Assembly (NCBI GenBank): GCA_949130485.1
Contig: OX422184.1
Location: 5,250,655-5,314,654 of the forward strand
DNA length: 64,000 bases
Direction of reading: 5' to 3'
From: Agelas oroides
Taxonomy: Eukaryota > Porifera > Demospongiae > Agelasida > Agelasidae
Part shown: piece by piece, positions 11,176 through 56,693 of the stretch
Position numbering within the stretch: position 1 is the first letter of the stretch
How the letters are laid out: each line of letters starts with the position of its first letter
The notes under the pieces: generated by a model
Database searches by the model: none
Told to the model about the DNA's origin: nothing
What the model saw: the letters and a program-made list of their open reading frames with translations, nothing else
Made by a program: the position numbers and the translations under genes

Positions 11176-12656
11176 TATAGTGTGCAAGTAGGAGATGTCA
11201 CTTCAGAGTGTAATAGGTAGAATCCAGCTTACAAAATGAAAATTGAAAATGATGTTTATTGTAAGTACATGTATGGAATACACTATATAGGTGCAATAAC
11301 ATACTCACCAGGAAAAGACAACGAAGTTGTCTTTACTACCCAAAGTACTATGCATTCATGTGGGAAGACGTAAGCAATGTATATAGCTACACAATAAAAA
11401 GTTTTTGTGTTATGTAGAATACTTTCCTATGATACTATAAAGTGAGATGCTCAACTAAAGTCCAAGTTCAGGTACATGCCATAACTCTGTAATTTACGGT
11501 AGACGTATGTATAGGAACCAACCCTGAGCATCCCAATGAGAGAAGAATTTACTATATAGCTGACTGGGATTGTTGTGTACACAAGGATATGCAGCAACAC
11601 TGGACACTACTCTGCTGTTTGTCGTTCACTGAAAGACAGTAAATGGTGGTTCCATTTGAATGACTCCAAGGTATTATTATATAAGAACTGTTGGTGCTCA
11701 ATTTGGACTCTACAGTATAACATTGTGTTTAGTGCATTTCAGATAATCCCAGTGAGCACTGCTATTATCCTCCAACAAGACCCATACATACCTTTATATG
11801 CTCTTCTATGAGTTAAAAGAGAGTATAACAATATTTGTATCATGATTATAAATTATATTATTCATCTGTTGAAGAGAGACCAATAGTTCTACTGTTACAT
11901 GCTTGTAGACTTCCGGGACCAACACAGCTTGATGACCAAGTACCTGACACACAACTGATCATGTTATTGATATAAAATAACACATGTCATTGCTACATAC
12001 ATGGACCTAATCCAGCAGGAAACTTCAGAGATAATCATACAGACTGCAATAAGGACATGCTTCTATTATTAAATATTAGGCTGGCAAACAAGTCCTTGTT
12101 TTGGGGTCCCAGTTCTTCCAAAAATTCCAGCAACAAGGCTATGAAGATGTAGTCCTTTTAACCCACTGGGCAATGCTGGTGAGACTCCTCAGTTACTTTT
12201 ATTTACAACATAATATACATGCACCCAAATCACTGAATTTTTGCTTTATTCAGCCAGGTGATTGACATACATCAAAAATGCATAGAATACTATGACTCAT
12301 CCTCAACATTTTTATATTGTATGTACATGCTCAAACGCAAAAATGACAGCACTACTGCATTCACAGATTGTTCCTAGATTCTCATGTAGAACAGAAACCA
12401 AATGACAGAAAGCAGTGGCTCCAGTCTCTGTAATTTTCAGCAGTGCCTACAAAAAAAAATTATCTCATACCCCTACCTCAACAATTGCATATGCCTTTCA
12501 CAACTTTGGACGGACTGATAGTTAGTTATGAGTAGAACAGCCTAAAGAGTGCTGTATTTATACATCTATATTTCATAGCATCTGTGTGGTCTCATGGCAG
12601 AAAGCCAATGTATAAAGACCAATGAAGGAGGAGTCAAGAGAAGACAAGCCAGAACA

Positions 12657-13130
12657 TAGGCGGCGGAACCGGGGGGCTAGGGGGGCTTTAGCCCCCCCAA
12701 TTCTTGACCTGGAACCTGGAAGTAGGCCTGAGTAACGCATGCATACTGCAAGTGCAAGTCTCTGCCCTTCAGTCTGAACTAGTTTCAACGCGAAGTACAA
12801 AGTAGAAACTGTTCTTGTCCAGGTCGTCAATTCGTCTATAAGATGCCCACTTCATCAGGCACGACACGTACAAGGTCGACTACAGCATAGATATATGAGA
12901 CGTCTCATATATCTATGACTATAGTGACTGAAACGCCTTGTGATGACTGACGTGTATCGTGGCGAACGGCGGTATTAGGCCTACTCCTTCCATCCACTCT
13001 AGTCGGACTAGTGGCATTTGGGTACAAATATGACTCAGAAGCGATCTCAGAGCACCTAATTTTAAAAAAATAATTCTGGGGGAGCACGCCCCCAGACCCC
13101 CCTATCGTGTGCATTCTTACGCACGCACCA
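12657..13130. mobile_element. dispersed GCGGAACCGG / GGGGGAGCACGCCCCC element
   Basis: It starts GGCGGCGGAACCGGGG and ends with ATTCTGGGGGAGCACGCCCC and a CTTACGCACGCACC block. The same pair of landmarks brackets 14718-15250. The terminal part also occurs near 21140-21240, 53870-53910, 60430 and 62320-62400. It is non-coding. Confidence 0.6.
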
Positions 13131-13451
13131 TCATCGGTGCCCCCCCAATCTCAAGCACCTTCCACTGCCTCTGAGCCAGAATACCAAGAGGGTCAAGAAT
13201 GGCTCCACAGAGATGGCCTAAATAATAAAAGATTGGTGCCCAAAACCTGCCACTCCCTCTGAAGAGGCCCAAAAAACCACAGTCTATCCAACAACATTGC
13301 ATTAAACATTAATTGTAGGCATTAAACGTAATAAAAACATCACCCTCACATAGCCGGCGTCTACTGTAGTTATTGCTCTATTATCAAATTGTACTTTGTT
13401 GTCTGTTGCTCGCTGTCTCAGATAACGACTTTTTGCAGTTTTCAGTGCGCT

Positions 13452-13530
13452 AGGGGTTAAAGTTGGATTGCATGACGCGGTGTTTTACGGATTTCCGTAT
13501 AAACTGCGCCCAAAACCGAAAATCGCAAAA
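13452..13530. mobile_element. solitary GGGGTTAAAG-family end
   Basis: TAGGGGTTAAAGTTGGAT is followed by ACGGATTTCCGTATAAACTG and CCGAAAATCGC, matching the inverted right end at 9410-9480. It lies about 120 bp outside the hAT-like element at 13654. No partner is seen. Confidence 0.5.
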
Positions 13531-14717
13531 TGGCCAGCGGGCAGTACGCATGGCTGGCACGGTCTTTTCCCCCCGCAGGCATTGGGCAAGGCTTATGAAC
13601 ACCACTTAGGTAAGGCGCTACCTACTTGTAGCTACACTAAAAATAGCCTACTCCAGTGGCGTAGCCAGCACACAGCCAATGCTAGGGCACAGCATGGGCA
13701 CAGTATGTTTGGGGAGTTTCAGCGCAAAACGAAGGAACAAACTTGGGGAGGTGTGGGGGGATGCTCCCCCAGAAGATTTTGGAATTTTTGAGCTTACCAG
13801 GTCAGTTCTGAGGCTATTTCAGTCCATACCATCGCCTTGAATCGGAAGCCGCATTCCCACTATGCCGGATTTGTGCGCGGTGTAAAGTCGCTTCATTACT
13901 CACGGCAAACTCGCGTGCAGTGAGATCAGAGGAGCGTACGAGACTTCGTTATAATAACAGTCAGTCGAACCGCAACCATACATTTACGTTGCGATTTATT
14001 TTCGCGGAAGTGGGCGTTTTTCTACAAAATGGCCGCGTTTTGCTGCATGTGAACCACTTGAAAGAAAATGGCGAGGCAGCTGCTTCTAGACTACTATACC
14101 AAGATTTAACCATTCGAAATGGTGAAAGAGTGGCGATAGGTGTTTTGTTTGTAACATGCAAGATGACGGTGGTATTATACGTCAAAACAGCGGGCTGGCA
14201 GTCGACCAAGATGAGTCCTGCTACCACACGGCGGCGCCTACTCCGGCATTGGTGAGTGGGACAGTAGATTTTGTTCTGTTGGAGTAAAGTTCAGTAAGTA
14301 CTCTATTGTTGAATATAGGTATAAACATCATAGCTTTGCAGAAACGGCAGTGTGCAAACAGAGTTTGAGGGTATGTTGAGAGTGGTAAAATTATGTGTGC
14401 TGTGTTGATGTCCAAGCCCCCATCAATGTACTCTAGATGTTCAGTAGCCGGTACTTTAGGACTTCCTAGTGCCCAAGAGAGGCTGGTCAGGAGGTCACCT
14501 CCAGTTCTGTACAAAATAGTACCGAATTTCGGTGAATGCATCTTTCCCTTATAGGTGAGCCTAGAGGTATAAGATGAGCTGATGTAGTAGCCATTGAGAG
14601 GTGATTTTAATGATGCTATCACTTGCCTCAAGCTATAGCTGATTTGTTGTAGTTGCTGGTGGTAGATAGGCCTTTGTGAAAATTTGCCAAGCTTTTGGGA
14701 GGAGGATTGCACGTTGG

Positions 14718-15252
14718 CATAGGCAGCGGAACCGGGGGCAGTGGGGGCAGTTGTCCCCACAAAATATGATTGCCCACAGTCGTGACAGTGACACGGCAAG
14801 CCCCCTTTATTAGATACCGTATACTCACAAATTGACACCACTGCAGCTAGATAGCATAACCATTGTCCAGGCCAACTAGTCTCGAGTCTCACAGCATGTC
14901 GCAGAGATCCCGGCGTACGAGTGTTGAGTCTCGCTACGTTGTGGTCCCGCCCCAAGCTCAGTAGGCCTATTTAGTACTTACCACTGGAAACTCAGAAGTT
15001 TGGACTCTTCACCAACGGCCACTGCATGGCATGTGGATGTCTATACAAATTTGAGTCATACATGCGAAGACGTACAGATCACAGTGATAACTGTAGTGCC
15101 GCTTTGGGCCAAAAGTGGCCTCAGAAGCAATCTCGGAGCATCTAATTTGTGAAATTTTCGGTCGGGAGCATGACCCCAGATCCCCCTAGCATGTGCGTGC
15201 TTACGCACGCACACAAATAGTTTGCCTTCCTCAAATGTCTTCCGCCGCCGTT
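14718..15252. mobile_element. nested GCGGAACCGG-family element
   Basis: GGCAGCGGAACCGGGGGC opens the element. CTTACGCACGCACAC and then TCTTCCGCCGCC, the inverse of the start, close it. The internal GGGAGCATGACCCC block corresponds to the palindromic block at 13079. It sits inside the hAT-like element. Confidence 0.5.
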
Positions 15253-15439
15253 GGTTGGTGCAGAATTTCATCTGCCACAAACAACACTGTTTTCAAGACT
15301 GCCCTTGTTAGCTCATCTGTGTCATCATCACCCAAAACCATATATCTATATTGCCCTTCAATGCAGTTGCTTCACGAAGATGTTGGCTTACTGTGTGTGC
15401 GTCAGGGCTGTGTCTGTTGTATTGAGTTGGAAACTTAGG

Positions 15440-15909
15440 TTTAGCCCCACATCATGCACATGGTGTTGGTGCTGTAAATATTTTGTACATTTGCTGGTAA
15501 TGTCGTTGACAAACAACATATGGCTGGTCACAAGATGGTTGCATTCTGATTGCTGCCTTGAGTCTGTGTAGGGGTTGAAATGATGGTTTGATCAGTTTCT
15601 CCTCAAGAGATGTCACCTCACAGTCAGGGTGTATACATTGCCTCACTCCTATACCATGTCTGTTTGCCTCACCTTTTTCCACTTTGGAATGTAGTTGTAG
15701 TCTGAGAGGTGACGCTTGACCTCCAATTGATCAGCCCTGCAAATGCAGCTGTCAGGCTGTACCTCCTTCTCATAGTGTCGTGTTAGGAAGGGTTTTTCAC
15801 TTGCACTCCATGCTGCAAAGTGTGTGAAATATGCCTGTGACTTACCACATACTAGACAGGGCGTCCACTCTTGATTGGGGTGGTAACGTCTTGGTCTTTG
15901 GGTTGACAT
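15440..15909 (-). pseudogene. decayed paralogue of the CXC-gene N-terminal region
   Basis: From ATG at 15909 the frame encodes a CLVCGKSQAYF motif, a Cys/His-spaced stretch and NYIPKWKK, in the same order as RCALCKASRTYY ... EWIPRWHIK in the exon at 3953-4637. At about 15660 the frame shifts; the next frame resumes with QCIHPDCEV and LCQRHY-like VCQRHYQQ motifs. An in-frame TGA at about 15450 then interrupts a CxxC pair. A very short intron at the shift cannot be excluded. No CXC array follows. Confidence 0.5.
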
Positions 15910-16624
15910 ATTATCCTATTGTATGAGAACACCTAATATGTTATCATGCTATCATATTGAGCTTTCTAAATTATGCTGATTTCACTTGTTACAATGAACC
16001 TATGTGGGGTGACATCGTATTGAACACTGAGTGGGTTGACTGTCCAGAGCTTCATTCTGCACTGAGAGTACACATACTGATTTTATTCGACTCCACCTCT
16101 TTTTTGTGTGAGTTTAGTCTAATACTTACTGTAATAGAAATCAAGAAGCTTTGTATTAAACTTTGCATCAAAACTGTCAGTCAGTGTGTAATGCACTATT
16201 TACCGGTCCATTGTTCTAGTATGGTATGTGCATTTGCAGGCCCCGCCTAGCTTTCCATTGCTTGCAGTACAGAAAGTAGGGAAAGGCCTGTTATCTTCCT
16301 CGTGTGAGTGATGTCAGGATAGAAAGGATGGTAGAAAGGGTTGAATTGTGTGTGGGTGCACAGGGCCCAGAAGAGGTATCAGGTAACCTACTACACATAT
16401 CTACGTAGCTGGGGGGCAACTGTCGTATACACATGTTGAGCGTGTAGTCGGTTGAACAGTATGTGAAACACTGCCTGTTTGTTCTGGAAATTTTCGCCAT
16501 TTTCCAATTACGTCATGCTCACATGAGGAAAGATATATACTAGGTTATCATACTGCAAGTGATGTAAAGTTGGGCGGGGCCTGGGAACAAGACTACTTGT
16601 ATAGTTCCAGCAGCAATAACCACA

Positions 16625-16625
16625 T

Positions 16626-16674
<49 letters not shown>

Positions 16675-16675
16675 G

Positions 16676-16714
<39 letters not shown>

Positions 16715-16715
16715 G

Positions 16716-16754
<39 letters not shown>
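16625..16754. repeat. (GATA)n microsatellite, likely LINE tail
   Basis: About 130 bp of nearly pure GATA repeats with two GGTA variants. It lies just beyond the end of the LINE-like frame at 16857-17111, on the side where the 3' tail of a minus-strand LINE would be. Confidence 0.9.
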
Positions 16755-16755
<1 letters not shown>

Positions 16756-16856
16756 GCTGGTCCACCTGGGAGTCCTGAACATATACAGTCACACAGTATT
16801 AGCTATTTTGAGTACAAAATGATTACATGGTTAAAAAAGAGTAGCTACAATTTTCA

Positions 16857-17111
16857 TTATTTATCTAACATGTAAGTCCTAAGTTTAGTTCTGAAAACAG
16901 CAGATGATCTCACGGTCCTAATCTCTGATGGAAGACTGTTCCATTCTTGACTCCCCTTGAAAGTGAATGATTTACGGTACCACTCAATACTAACTTGAGG
17001 CACAAAACGTTTGTTGTGATTATGACCTCTCATCACTCGACTCCCAAACTCAGCAGTTGCTGCCAGCCTTTCATTCAAGCAGTGCGGAGCCTCCTTCAGT
17101 AATGCCAACAT
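16857..17111 (-). mobile_element. 5'-truncated non-LTR retrotransposon, ORF2 C-terminal fragment
   Basis: The 84-residue frame contains SFTFKGSQEWNSLPSEIR followed by VFRTKLRTYML. This matches the pattern seen at the C-terminus of many LINE reverse transcriptase proteins (aromatic-G-x-x-x-WNSLP-x-x-(I/L)R, then F+ x x L + x Y L). The reverse transcriptase and endonuclease are absent. Together with the GATA/TATC tail it looks like a typical 5'-truncated insertion. Family assignment is from remembered motif patterns. Confidence 0.6.
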
Positions 17112-17216
17112 GCTGTTTCAAAAAACCTTCGCAAATATTGTTCTAGCACAAGCATTGGTTATTGCTGTTGTAACTCACAAATGGTGTTCATTATTGATAT
17201 CCCTGGGCCTTTCCCT

Positions 17217-17218
<2 letters not shown>

Positions 17219-17251
<33 letters not shown>
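17219..17251. repeat. (CA)n microsatellite
   Basis: About 30 bp of CA repeats followed by a short GA run. Confidence 0.95.
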
Positions 17252-17254
<3 letters not shown>

Positions 17255-17789
17255 AGAGAAGAACAGGACTGAATGTATCATGCTGACAGTGATTGAGTGA
17301 CAAGTGATGATAAAGTTGGCTTGTAGAGAGCTTATGTTCAGTGTCTGTGCTTCCAGGTTTCAAGACTTTGTTGTACTGACCCGTGTCTGCATAAATCAGT
17401 GCATTTTTGCATCCATGTTGTGTCATTTATTCAATAATTCATGCCTACAGGCAATAATATTGCTATCTACTGTTGTGCTGTATTTCTTGGTGAAAGTTTG
17501 CGGGACAAAATCATTCATAGCACGTACGGACACACCCACCTTTGTGCTGTCGGCTGTGGGTAGCATGACCGCCAATGTGTACAGAAACGGAAGTGTGCAA
17601 ACAGTTCACGAAGGCTGTCATTTTGGTACCTGTTGGCTTCGGCTATAATTTGCTACTACATCTTGCAGATTTGGTTGCCTTTTGTTTTCATAGTAGTACT
17701 CTATACTAAATGAAGTAGCAGCATGCTATGTCGAAGGAGTTGAAAAATAATTTGGGAAGGAGGTAAAGCAAGTTTTGTTGCGATGCGCG

Positions 17790-18938
17790 AATGGCCGATT
17801 TGCACTATAGGATCACGTGATTACTGCCACGCCCCTCTGGGGGTCAGCTCCTTCTCGTTTTCCGCACAAAATGTATGGGAAACGACTACCGAGGTCTATA
17901 AAATAGCTTGCCGCTCGTGTACAGCGTGTCCTCCAGCCATCGTTTAGAGACTATCTATTCCAGATACGATAAGCTCTGCTACCGTATATAGCCAATACGT
18001 TAAAGCTCTTCGTACGCGGCAGAAACACGGCAAATTCTACTGCCATGATTGCGAAACAGCGGCTAGACCAAATAAAAACCGACTTACATGACTTGTACTT
18101 CGACAGCTAGCGAACTTGATGTTCCCAGGGTTTAACTGCACAGCAGGACCCACACAGTCACTAAGTTGAAAGTACTGTCGTGGAACCATGACCATCATAG
18201 TCCCACCCTCAAATTTTAATAACTCACACACCTACAATACACATCCCCACACAACTACAAGCACATACACAACCAGAGTCAGGCTGTGCACAGGAAGAGA
18301 GGCTAGAACAAGTATCAAAGTGCCTGGAAACAGTACATACAAGTATTAATGCTAGCAATACGCCAAGTGGTCCACAGAAGCTGGAATGTCCAATCGTAAC
18401 TCAGGTCTGTGGTCTTCGTCAACCCCATTCATGGATGGTTAGCTGCCCCACTCTCCACTCTGGTGATAAGCATGCTTCATCAGGAAATCAGTGTACCTAC
18501 ATAGACACAATGACGTCTATAAAGTAGCATGCAGTGGGGAATCATATTTCTTGCAGATGACTCCACACAGAAACTCTTATGCCAACAGTAACTAGCTAGA
18601 TTTTAAGAGCTGTTTGTACAGCAGCTGAAACTGGCTTCATCTCTCTGCACCCACCCATTAATAACGTGTACAGAAAGGCTAACAGCCAGGCTTTCACGGC
18701 TTTTGGCTCACCTGAGTCGGCTGGCATCCCAAGATTGATTCACATAATGTTCACAGTCAAGGCAATCCACCCTAGAACAGCCACATAAAGTATTTTTTCC
18801 ATCTATCGTTTCGATCACGAACGGCAGCTGACTTTATGCCGCGCTGTCAGCACTCACCATACGTTTTCAATGGCGATTCCGCGGACCCAGACTGACCCCC
18901 AGTTGTATCACGTGACCCTATAGTGCAAATCGGCCATT
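17790..18938. mobile_element. TIR element, 1.15 kb, nested in the hAT-like element
   Basis: AATGGCCGATTTGCACTATA at the left is inverted at the right end, and pairing continues through GG(A/G)TCACGTGA, for about 31 bp with one mismatch. No transposase frame was recognised inside. Confidence 0.65.
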
Positions 18939-19530
18939 GATGAAACGCCGTTTTTTTTCATAAACGCGGAAGCAATGCGAAAATAAATCTCTCGTTTTAA
19001 ACGTAATACGGTACGGTTGCGGTTCGACTGCAGTAAGTCTCGTACGCTCCCCTGATCCCACTGCACGCGATTTCTGAGGATACAGATAGCTATCTGCGCT
19101 GCTAGATTAGCCGACCCGATCACGGTCGACAACCGGGCACTTTTGGCGTCGATAATTTGCAAGCGCGCCTGCAGTTGGTGGGGCACGGCCTCCAGTTACT
19201 GGGGCACGTGCCCCAGTGTGCCCCAGCTTGGCTACGCCACTGGCCTACTCACAGCTTTAGTGAACTGTAAAGCTGCATGATGGTTTTCTGTGCTGCAGCT
19301 GGTCAGTCGTCATGACAACTGAATCATGAAATTGGTTTCACAAAGTTTGGTAGGGAGAGCGATTGGCCCTTCATCAGGTTCTAGCTGGCTATATCACACA
19401 TTATTATTCACATGCCTGGAACTCACTGACTACTAAACTGTCAACGCCGTTTCAAGTTCTGGTGTTGTGGTTACACTTGAAATATTCTTCTTAGGCTTAG
19501 GTCTAAGATTAACATCAAAAAAGTACAGAA

Positions 19531-20292
19531 ACAAGACTTAAAAAAAACATTAAAAATGTGAAAAGATGTAGGGATGGCATGCCAAAAAGTATGCAAACAA
19601 GGTAGGGATAATGCATGAAAGCAAAGGTCAACATATTGGCAAAGCCCCATCCCTACATCTTTTTCACACTGCAGTTAGCGTGCTTGAGAGCTGAATCCCA
19701 TGCAGTTAGCATGAGTACTTGAGTTTACACACTGATTACTATGACTAGTCTGCAGCCTACTCAAGCTCAGTGTCTAGGTTGTATCAGAAAGGGTGCCACT
19801 GTCACTACAAGTAGTATGATGGCAGTAAAGCTACTTAGTAGCTATCTGATAGGTACCTACGATGGCTACAAGACATTATGCTGGATCATACTAGCCTCGT
19901 TCCCAGGCCATGTGGGAGGAGGTAGGAAGTGGCCTGAGAACGAGGCTACAGCAGAAAGGTTGGTGAACTTGTAGCCTCGTTCCCAGTCCATGTGGGAGGA
20001 GCTAGGAAGTGGTCTGAGAACAAGGAACTTGTAGCCTCGTTCCCAGGCCATGTGGGAGGAACTAGGAAGTGGCCTGAGAACGAGGCTACAGCCATGAAAG
20101 GTTGGGGTGTACTTGTGGTACGTTTTAGGAAGACCCCCATGCACTGTCTAACTGCAGTGTGAAAAAGATGTAGGGATGGGGCTTTGCCAATATGTTGACC
20201 TTTGCTTTCATGCATTATCCCTACCTTGTTTGCATACTTTTTGGCATGCCATCCCTACATCTTTTTACATTTGTAATGTTTTTTAAGTCTTG
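19531..20292. repeat. inverted pair of palindromic MITEs flanking three small elements
   Basis: Positions 19531-19678 and 20148-20292 are inverted copies of about 145 bp. Each arm is itself a foldback: AAAAGATGTAGGGATGG at one side and CCATCCCTACATCTTTTT at the other. The 470 bp between them contains three copies of the TAGCCTCG MITE in the same orientation. Confidence 0.7.
19892..20088. mobile_element. three clustered TAGCCTCG MITEs
   Basis: Complete 57-bp copies lie at 19892-19948 and 20032-20088, and a right-truncated copy at about 19972-20025. All share TGTGGGAGGA and AGGAAGTGG(C/T)CTGAGAAC inside. Their identity suggests local tandem amplification rather than three insertions. Confidence 0.7.
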
Positions 20293-20299
20293 TCATATC

Positions 20300-22128
20300 T
20301 AGCATTGTTCCCAGACCTTCGCACAGTCAACTTTTTGATCATTTACAGCACAGAGGAGGCCTGGGAGATTTTCACAACAATTGCTGACAGAGGTCTAGGT
20401 CTATCTGGTAGCAAGTGTCTGTTGTTGTTGTTATTGTTCAGGACAAAAGAACGTATGCATGGGTAAAACACATCACCATGAGTGATGTTCAACTTGCACA
20501 TTTTGCCTCTTCCCCTCAGTACACTTTCACAGGGCCAAAAATTGATGCTCTCCATAGATGCTAACAAAGGTGACCATGAACTGTGCAGTGTGCAGACCCA
20601 AGAGACAATCCTGGAAGAGTTGCTTCTGTCCAAGAAGGAGCACAACTGAACTTGCATGATCAGTGTTAAACCGTTGTTCTGTATGTACTACCATTTTAGT
20701 CTTGTGTGGCTAAATCATGGCTAAATCATGGGGGAGTGCATGTATGTGGGCGGGGCAGCGAGTCCTGCGCCTTCTACAGGATCTATTCAAGCAAAGTAAG
20801 TTATCTCTGACGCTGGCTCTAACTTGCGGTAAGGGCAGTTGTAGCGATTATAATTGGGATTCTTGGGCGCCGTGCATATAGCTTTGCGTGCTAGCCGAAA
20901 CGTTGCGCAACGTCTGAAGCGCCTAGAAACTTTTCAGGCGGTAGAACATTCTGCTGTGGTCAATGCATGCAAAATGAGCGGCAACAGCTACTATTGATCA
21001 CAAGTTCAAATACAATAGTGTTTATCAGGAGGAGTACAAAATCGTCGTCGTCTTCGTCAACCGGAAGTTGGCCTAAAAACTTCGATATCTCACGAATGGT
21101 CCACGGGATCACTATCAGACTGGCAGGCATGAAAGCTCTAACTGAGCACTAGAACCCATCTCAGAGGACCTAAATTTTCTGGGGTGTGGGGGGGGGGGCA
21201 TGCACCCAGAACCCCCTGGGTTGTCGCGCTTACGCGCGCTCTTACTCACACCCCCTCCCAACCCTACATTTCACCGTTTCCCTCTTCCTCCCCCCTCTAA
21301 CATCATTTCCTCTTCCCTCCACCTCTCTGTTATCTTCCACTCTTCAGTTATTTCATCGGCTTCCTCCCAAGTTTCCCCACCATAATTATTTCTGAAACTA
21401 TACTGCAACTACCAAAGGTCAACAAGGAGCTTTTCATTCCGCCTTCCTGTTTGGACTTGAGCTGCAAAGCAGCAAAGAAAGGCTAAATACCACCCAGATA
21501 TTGGCTTTTTCTGATTTAATATTTACTACAGACTATGTACCTAGCTAGCTACTACTTGAACTTGACACTGCAAAAAAATGATGGTATATTCTGGCTTATT
21601 GGTTTACTACAAGCCAAGCTTATTGGCAACAGCTTCTAAGTGCAATGATATGCCGATCTTATAACTTGTTTCCTGAAATGTCTTCTATGAGCTGTTTTAT
21701 AGGATGATTATAAGTAACTCATGTTAAATGCTGTTTTATGTACCATTTTGAGGATGTTGAGAGCTATCTATTGCATGGCAAGTATCCTGAGGGGACCAAT
21801 TGCTTTGGAGTAAATAGGCTGGGGACCACCTAGATACTGCACTGTGACCAACAATTAGCTAAATGACCTGCTATCTAGACATTCGGTTAGGAGTCACTCT
21901 ATACAGATACTATGGGCGTCACTTGACACCATCATTGCAATGGAATGCTTAGTTAAAGAAGCAATCCCGCTAGTTTTATGCATGCTCAACACTTTTTCCA
22001 ATAGTAGTAAAGGTAAATTTTTAATGCAATGGAGAAATCTAAAAATATTTTCAATTTATGCCTGGGTGCACCGTACCTAATAATCAAAACTGCACCTATT
22101 AGCTATATACTGTGTGTACATTAACACG
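20300..22128. other. intergenic stretch, no gene recognised
   Basis: The stretch contains a copy of the GGGGGG..GCATGCACCCAGA repeat tail near 21180-21240 and a C/T-rich tract at 21245-21380. Frames present are short and show no family motif. I see no supported gene. Confidence 0.5.
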
Positions 22129-22453
22129 TACTCCATTAGGGGCTATTCACAATTTTCCCCACAGCTGATGTCATCATGACATCTGCATGTGACCCCCCCC
22201 CAACTTAGCGTCATGAAATATTTCACTGCCTGCATGCACCATGTACACAACTAAAAAGTACCTATCCAATGACTCAAGATGGCTGGTAGTGTACTTTCTA
22301 CTTCCCACAAGTGTTCCAGTGTACGGTAGACTGCATGGCTTGATCTTCCACGATCACATTGTAGTAAAGTGTCACAGCAGGTGACCCCCCCCAGCGTCAC
22401 AATGATGCAATGCATGGAGAAAAAAAAACATTTGTGAACGCCCCCTTAGAGTA
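22129..22453. mobile_element. short TIR element with TACTC(T)AAGGGG-type ends
   Basis: TACTCCATTAGGGGCTATTC at the left matches the inverse of GAACGCCCCCTTAGAGTA at the right. Poly-C tracts follow both ends (GTGACCCCCCCC). About 325 bp, non-coding. Confidence 0.5.
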
Positions 22454-23199
22454 CCTGGTAACTCACTGAAACTATGCACAGGATGTCCATCTGAAGCTGG
22501 GAACAATTGCAAGCAATATACCTTATTCTGAAGGAGACATATGTATCACAACTGTACACATGTAGTGTAATCTTGAGCTTCACGCACTCATTTAGCAATT
22601 GAAGGGGCTAGAACCAGAGTGGACCAACCCAAAATCAAGTACTGGAAATTGCATGAACTGCACAAAAATGCAATAACATACCCTATGAACATGTGGTCAG
22701 AAATTTGAAGTTGTTAAATATTCAGCCGTTTCTGAAATGCATTTTAAGAGTATTCCCATGTTAGGGGGGGCTAACTCAACATTTGTGGCTTAGACCACTC
22801 GGGTTCTCAGCCCTTCAATTATATGACATGCAAATTACAACTCGACCGTAACTTCACCTAGCTGGTAGCTACCTTCACTATATATATTTCCCATCAAGGT
22901 TAACAATGACAGATGGATTAGTGCACCAGACCAGCTGGTTCTGAACTTCTGATCCCTTAATTTAAAATGTTGACTATAATTATGCTGAAATGTTAATGGA
23001 TTCTATTCAAAATGACACTCAACTACTAAAGCACTATACACAAATTAAATTCCACTACTTCTGCAACACTGCTACTAATATGTATCTAGCTACAACATTT
23101 GTTATTGTTTTACAGCAATCAATGACAATAGCTAGTACGCTACATAAGCAGTCAAACTAACTAAAGAATAACCCAGTTAATTTAGTGACATCTCAAGTT

Positions 23200-56576
<33,377 letters not shown>

Positions 56577-56682
56577 TCTCGCGGGCTCAGTGTTTTGTAG
56601 CTCCGTCCCACAGTGATGTCTCACAATGAGAAGCTGCAAGACATTACACTTCGCTAAGGTTCAACGCTTCGCTGTCACTCGG

Positions 56683-56693
56683 TTTATTTATCC
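56683..56693 (-). promoter_or_regulatory. possible TATA-like element
   Basis: GGATAAATAAA on the minus strand lies about 107 bases before the ATG at 56576. It is only a weak motif match. Confidence 0.25.

Larger units (their letters stand above)
13654..19242. mobile_element. hAT-like element, 5.6 kb, with 8-bp target duplication
   Basis: It begins CAGTGGCGTAGCCA and ends with the inverted TGGCTACGCCACTG. GCCTACTC is present immediately before (13646-13653) and after (19243-19250), a perfect 8-bp target-site duplication as expected for hAT superfamily insertion. Subterminal sequence is also inverted-related: the CGTGCAGTGAGATCAGAGGA region near 13913 matches the opposite strand near 19070. 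No transposase frame is visible, so it is non-autonomous or decayed. Its interior has collected a CXC-family pseudogene, a LINE fragment, microsatellites and another TIR element. Confidence 0.75.

Noticed and set aside
12573..12830. Small minus-strand frame near 12.7 kb
   Set aside because: It lies across the GCGGAACCGGGGGG repeat and has no recognisable domain.
14221..14955. 244-residue minus-strand frame
   Set aside because: Its first third runs through the GCGGAACCGG repeat and no family motif was recognised. It could hold an old exon but I cannot support one.
16508..16792. Frames coding for repeated Tyr-Leu-Ser-Ile
   Set aside because: They are translations of the GATA microsatellite.
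56577..56639. Upstream extension of the CAP protein N-terminus
   Set aside because: The extension opens with a non-ATG codon, and the ATG at 56576 starts a proper signal peptide.
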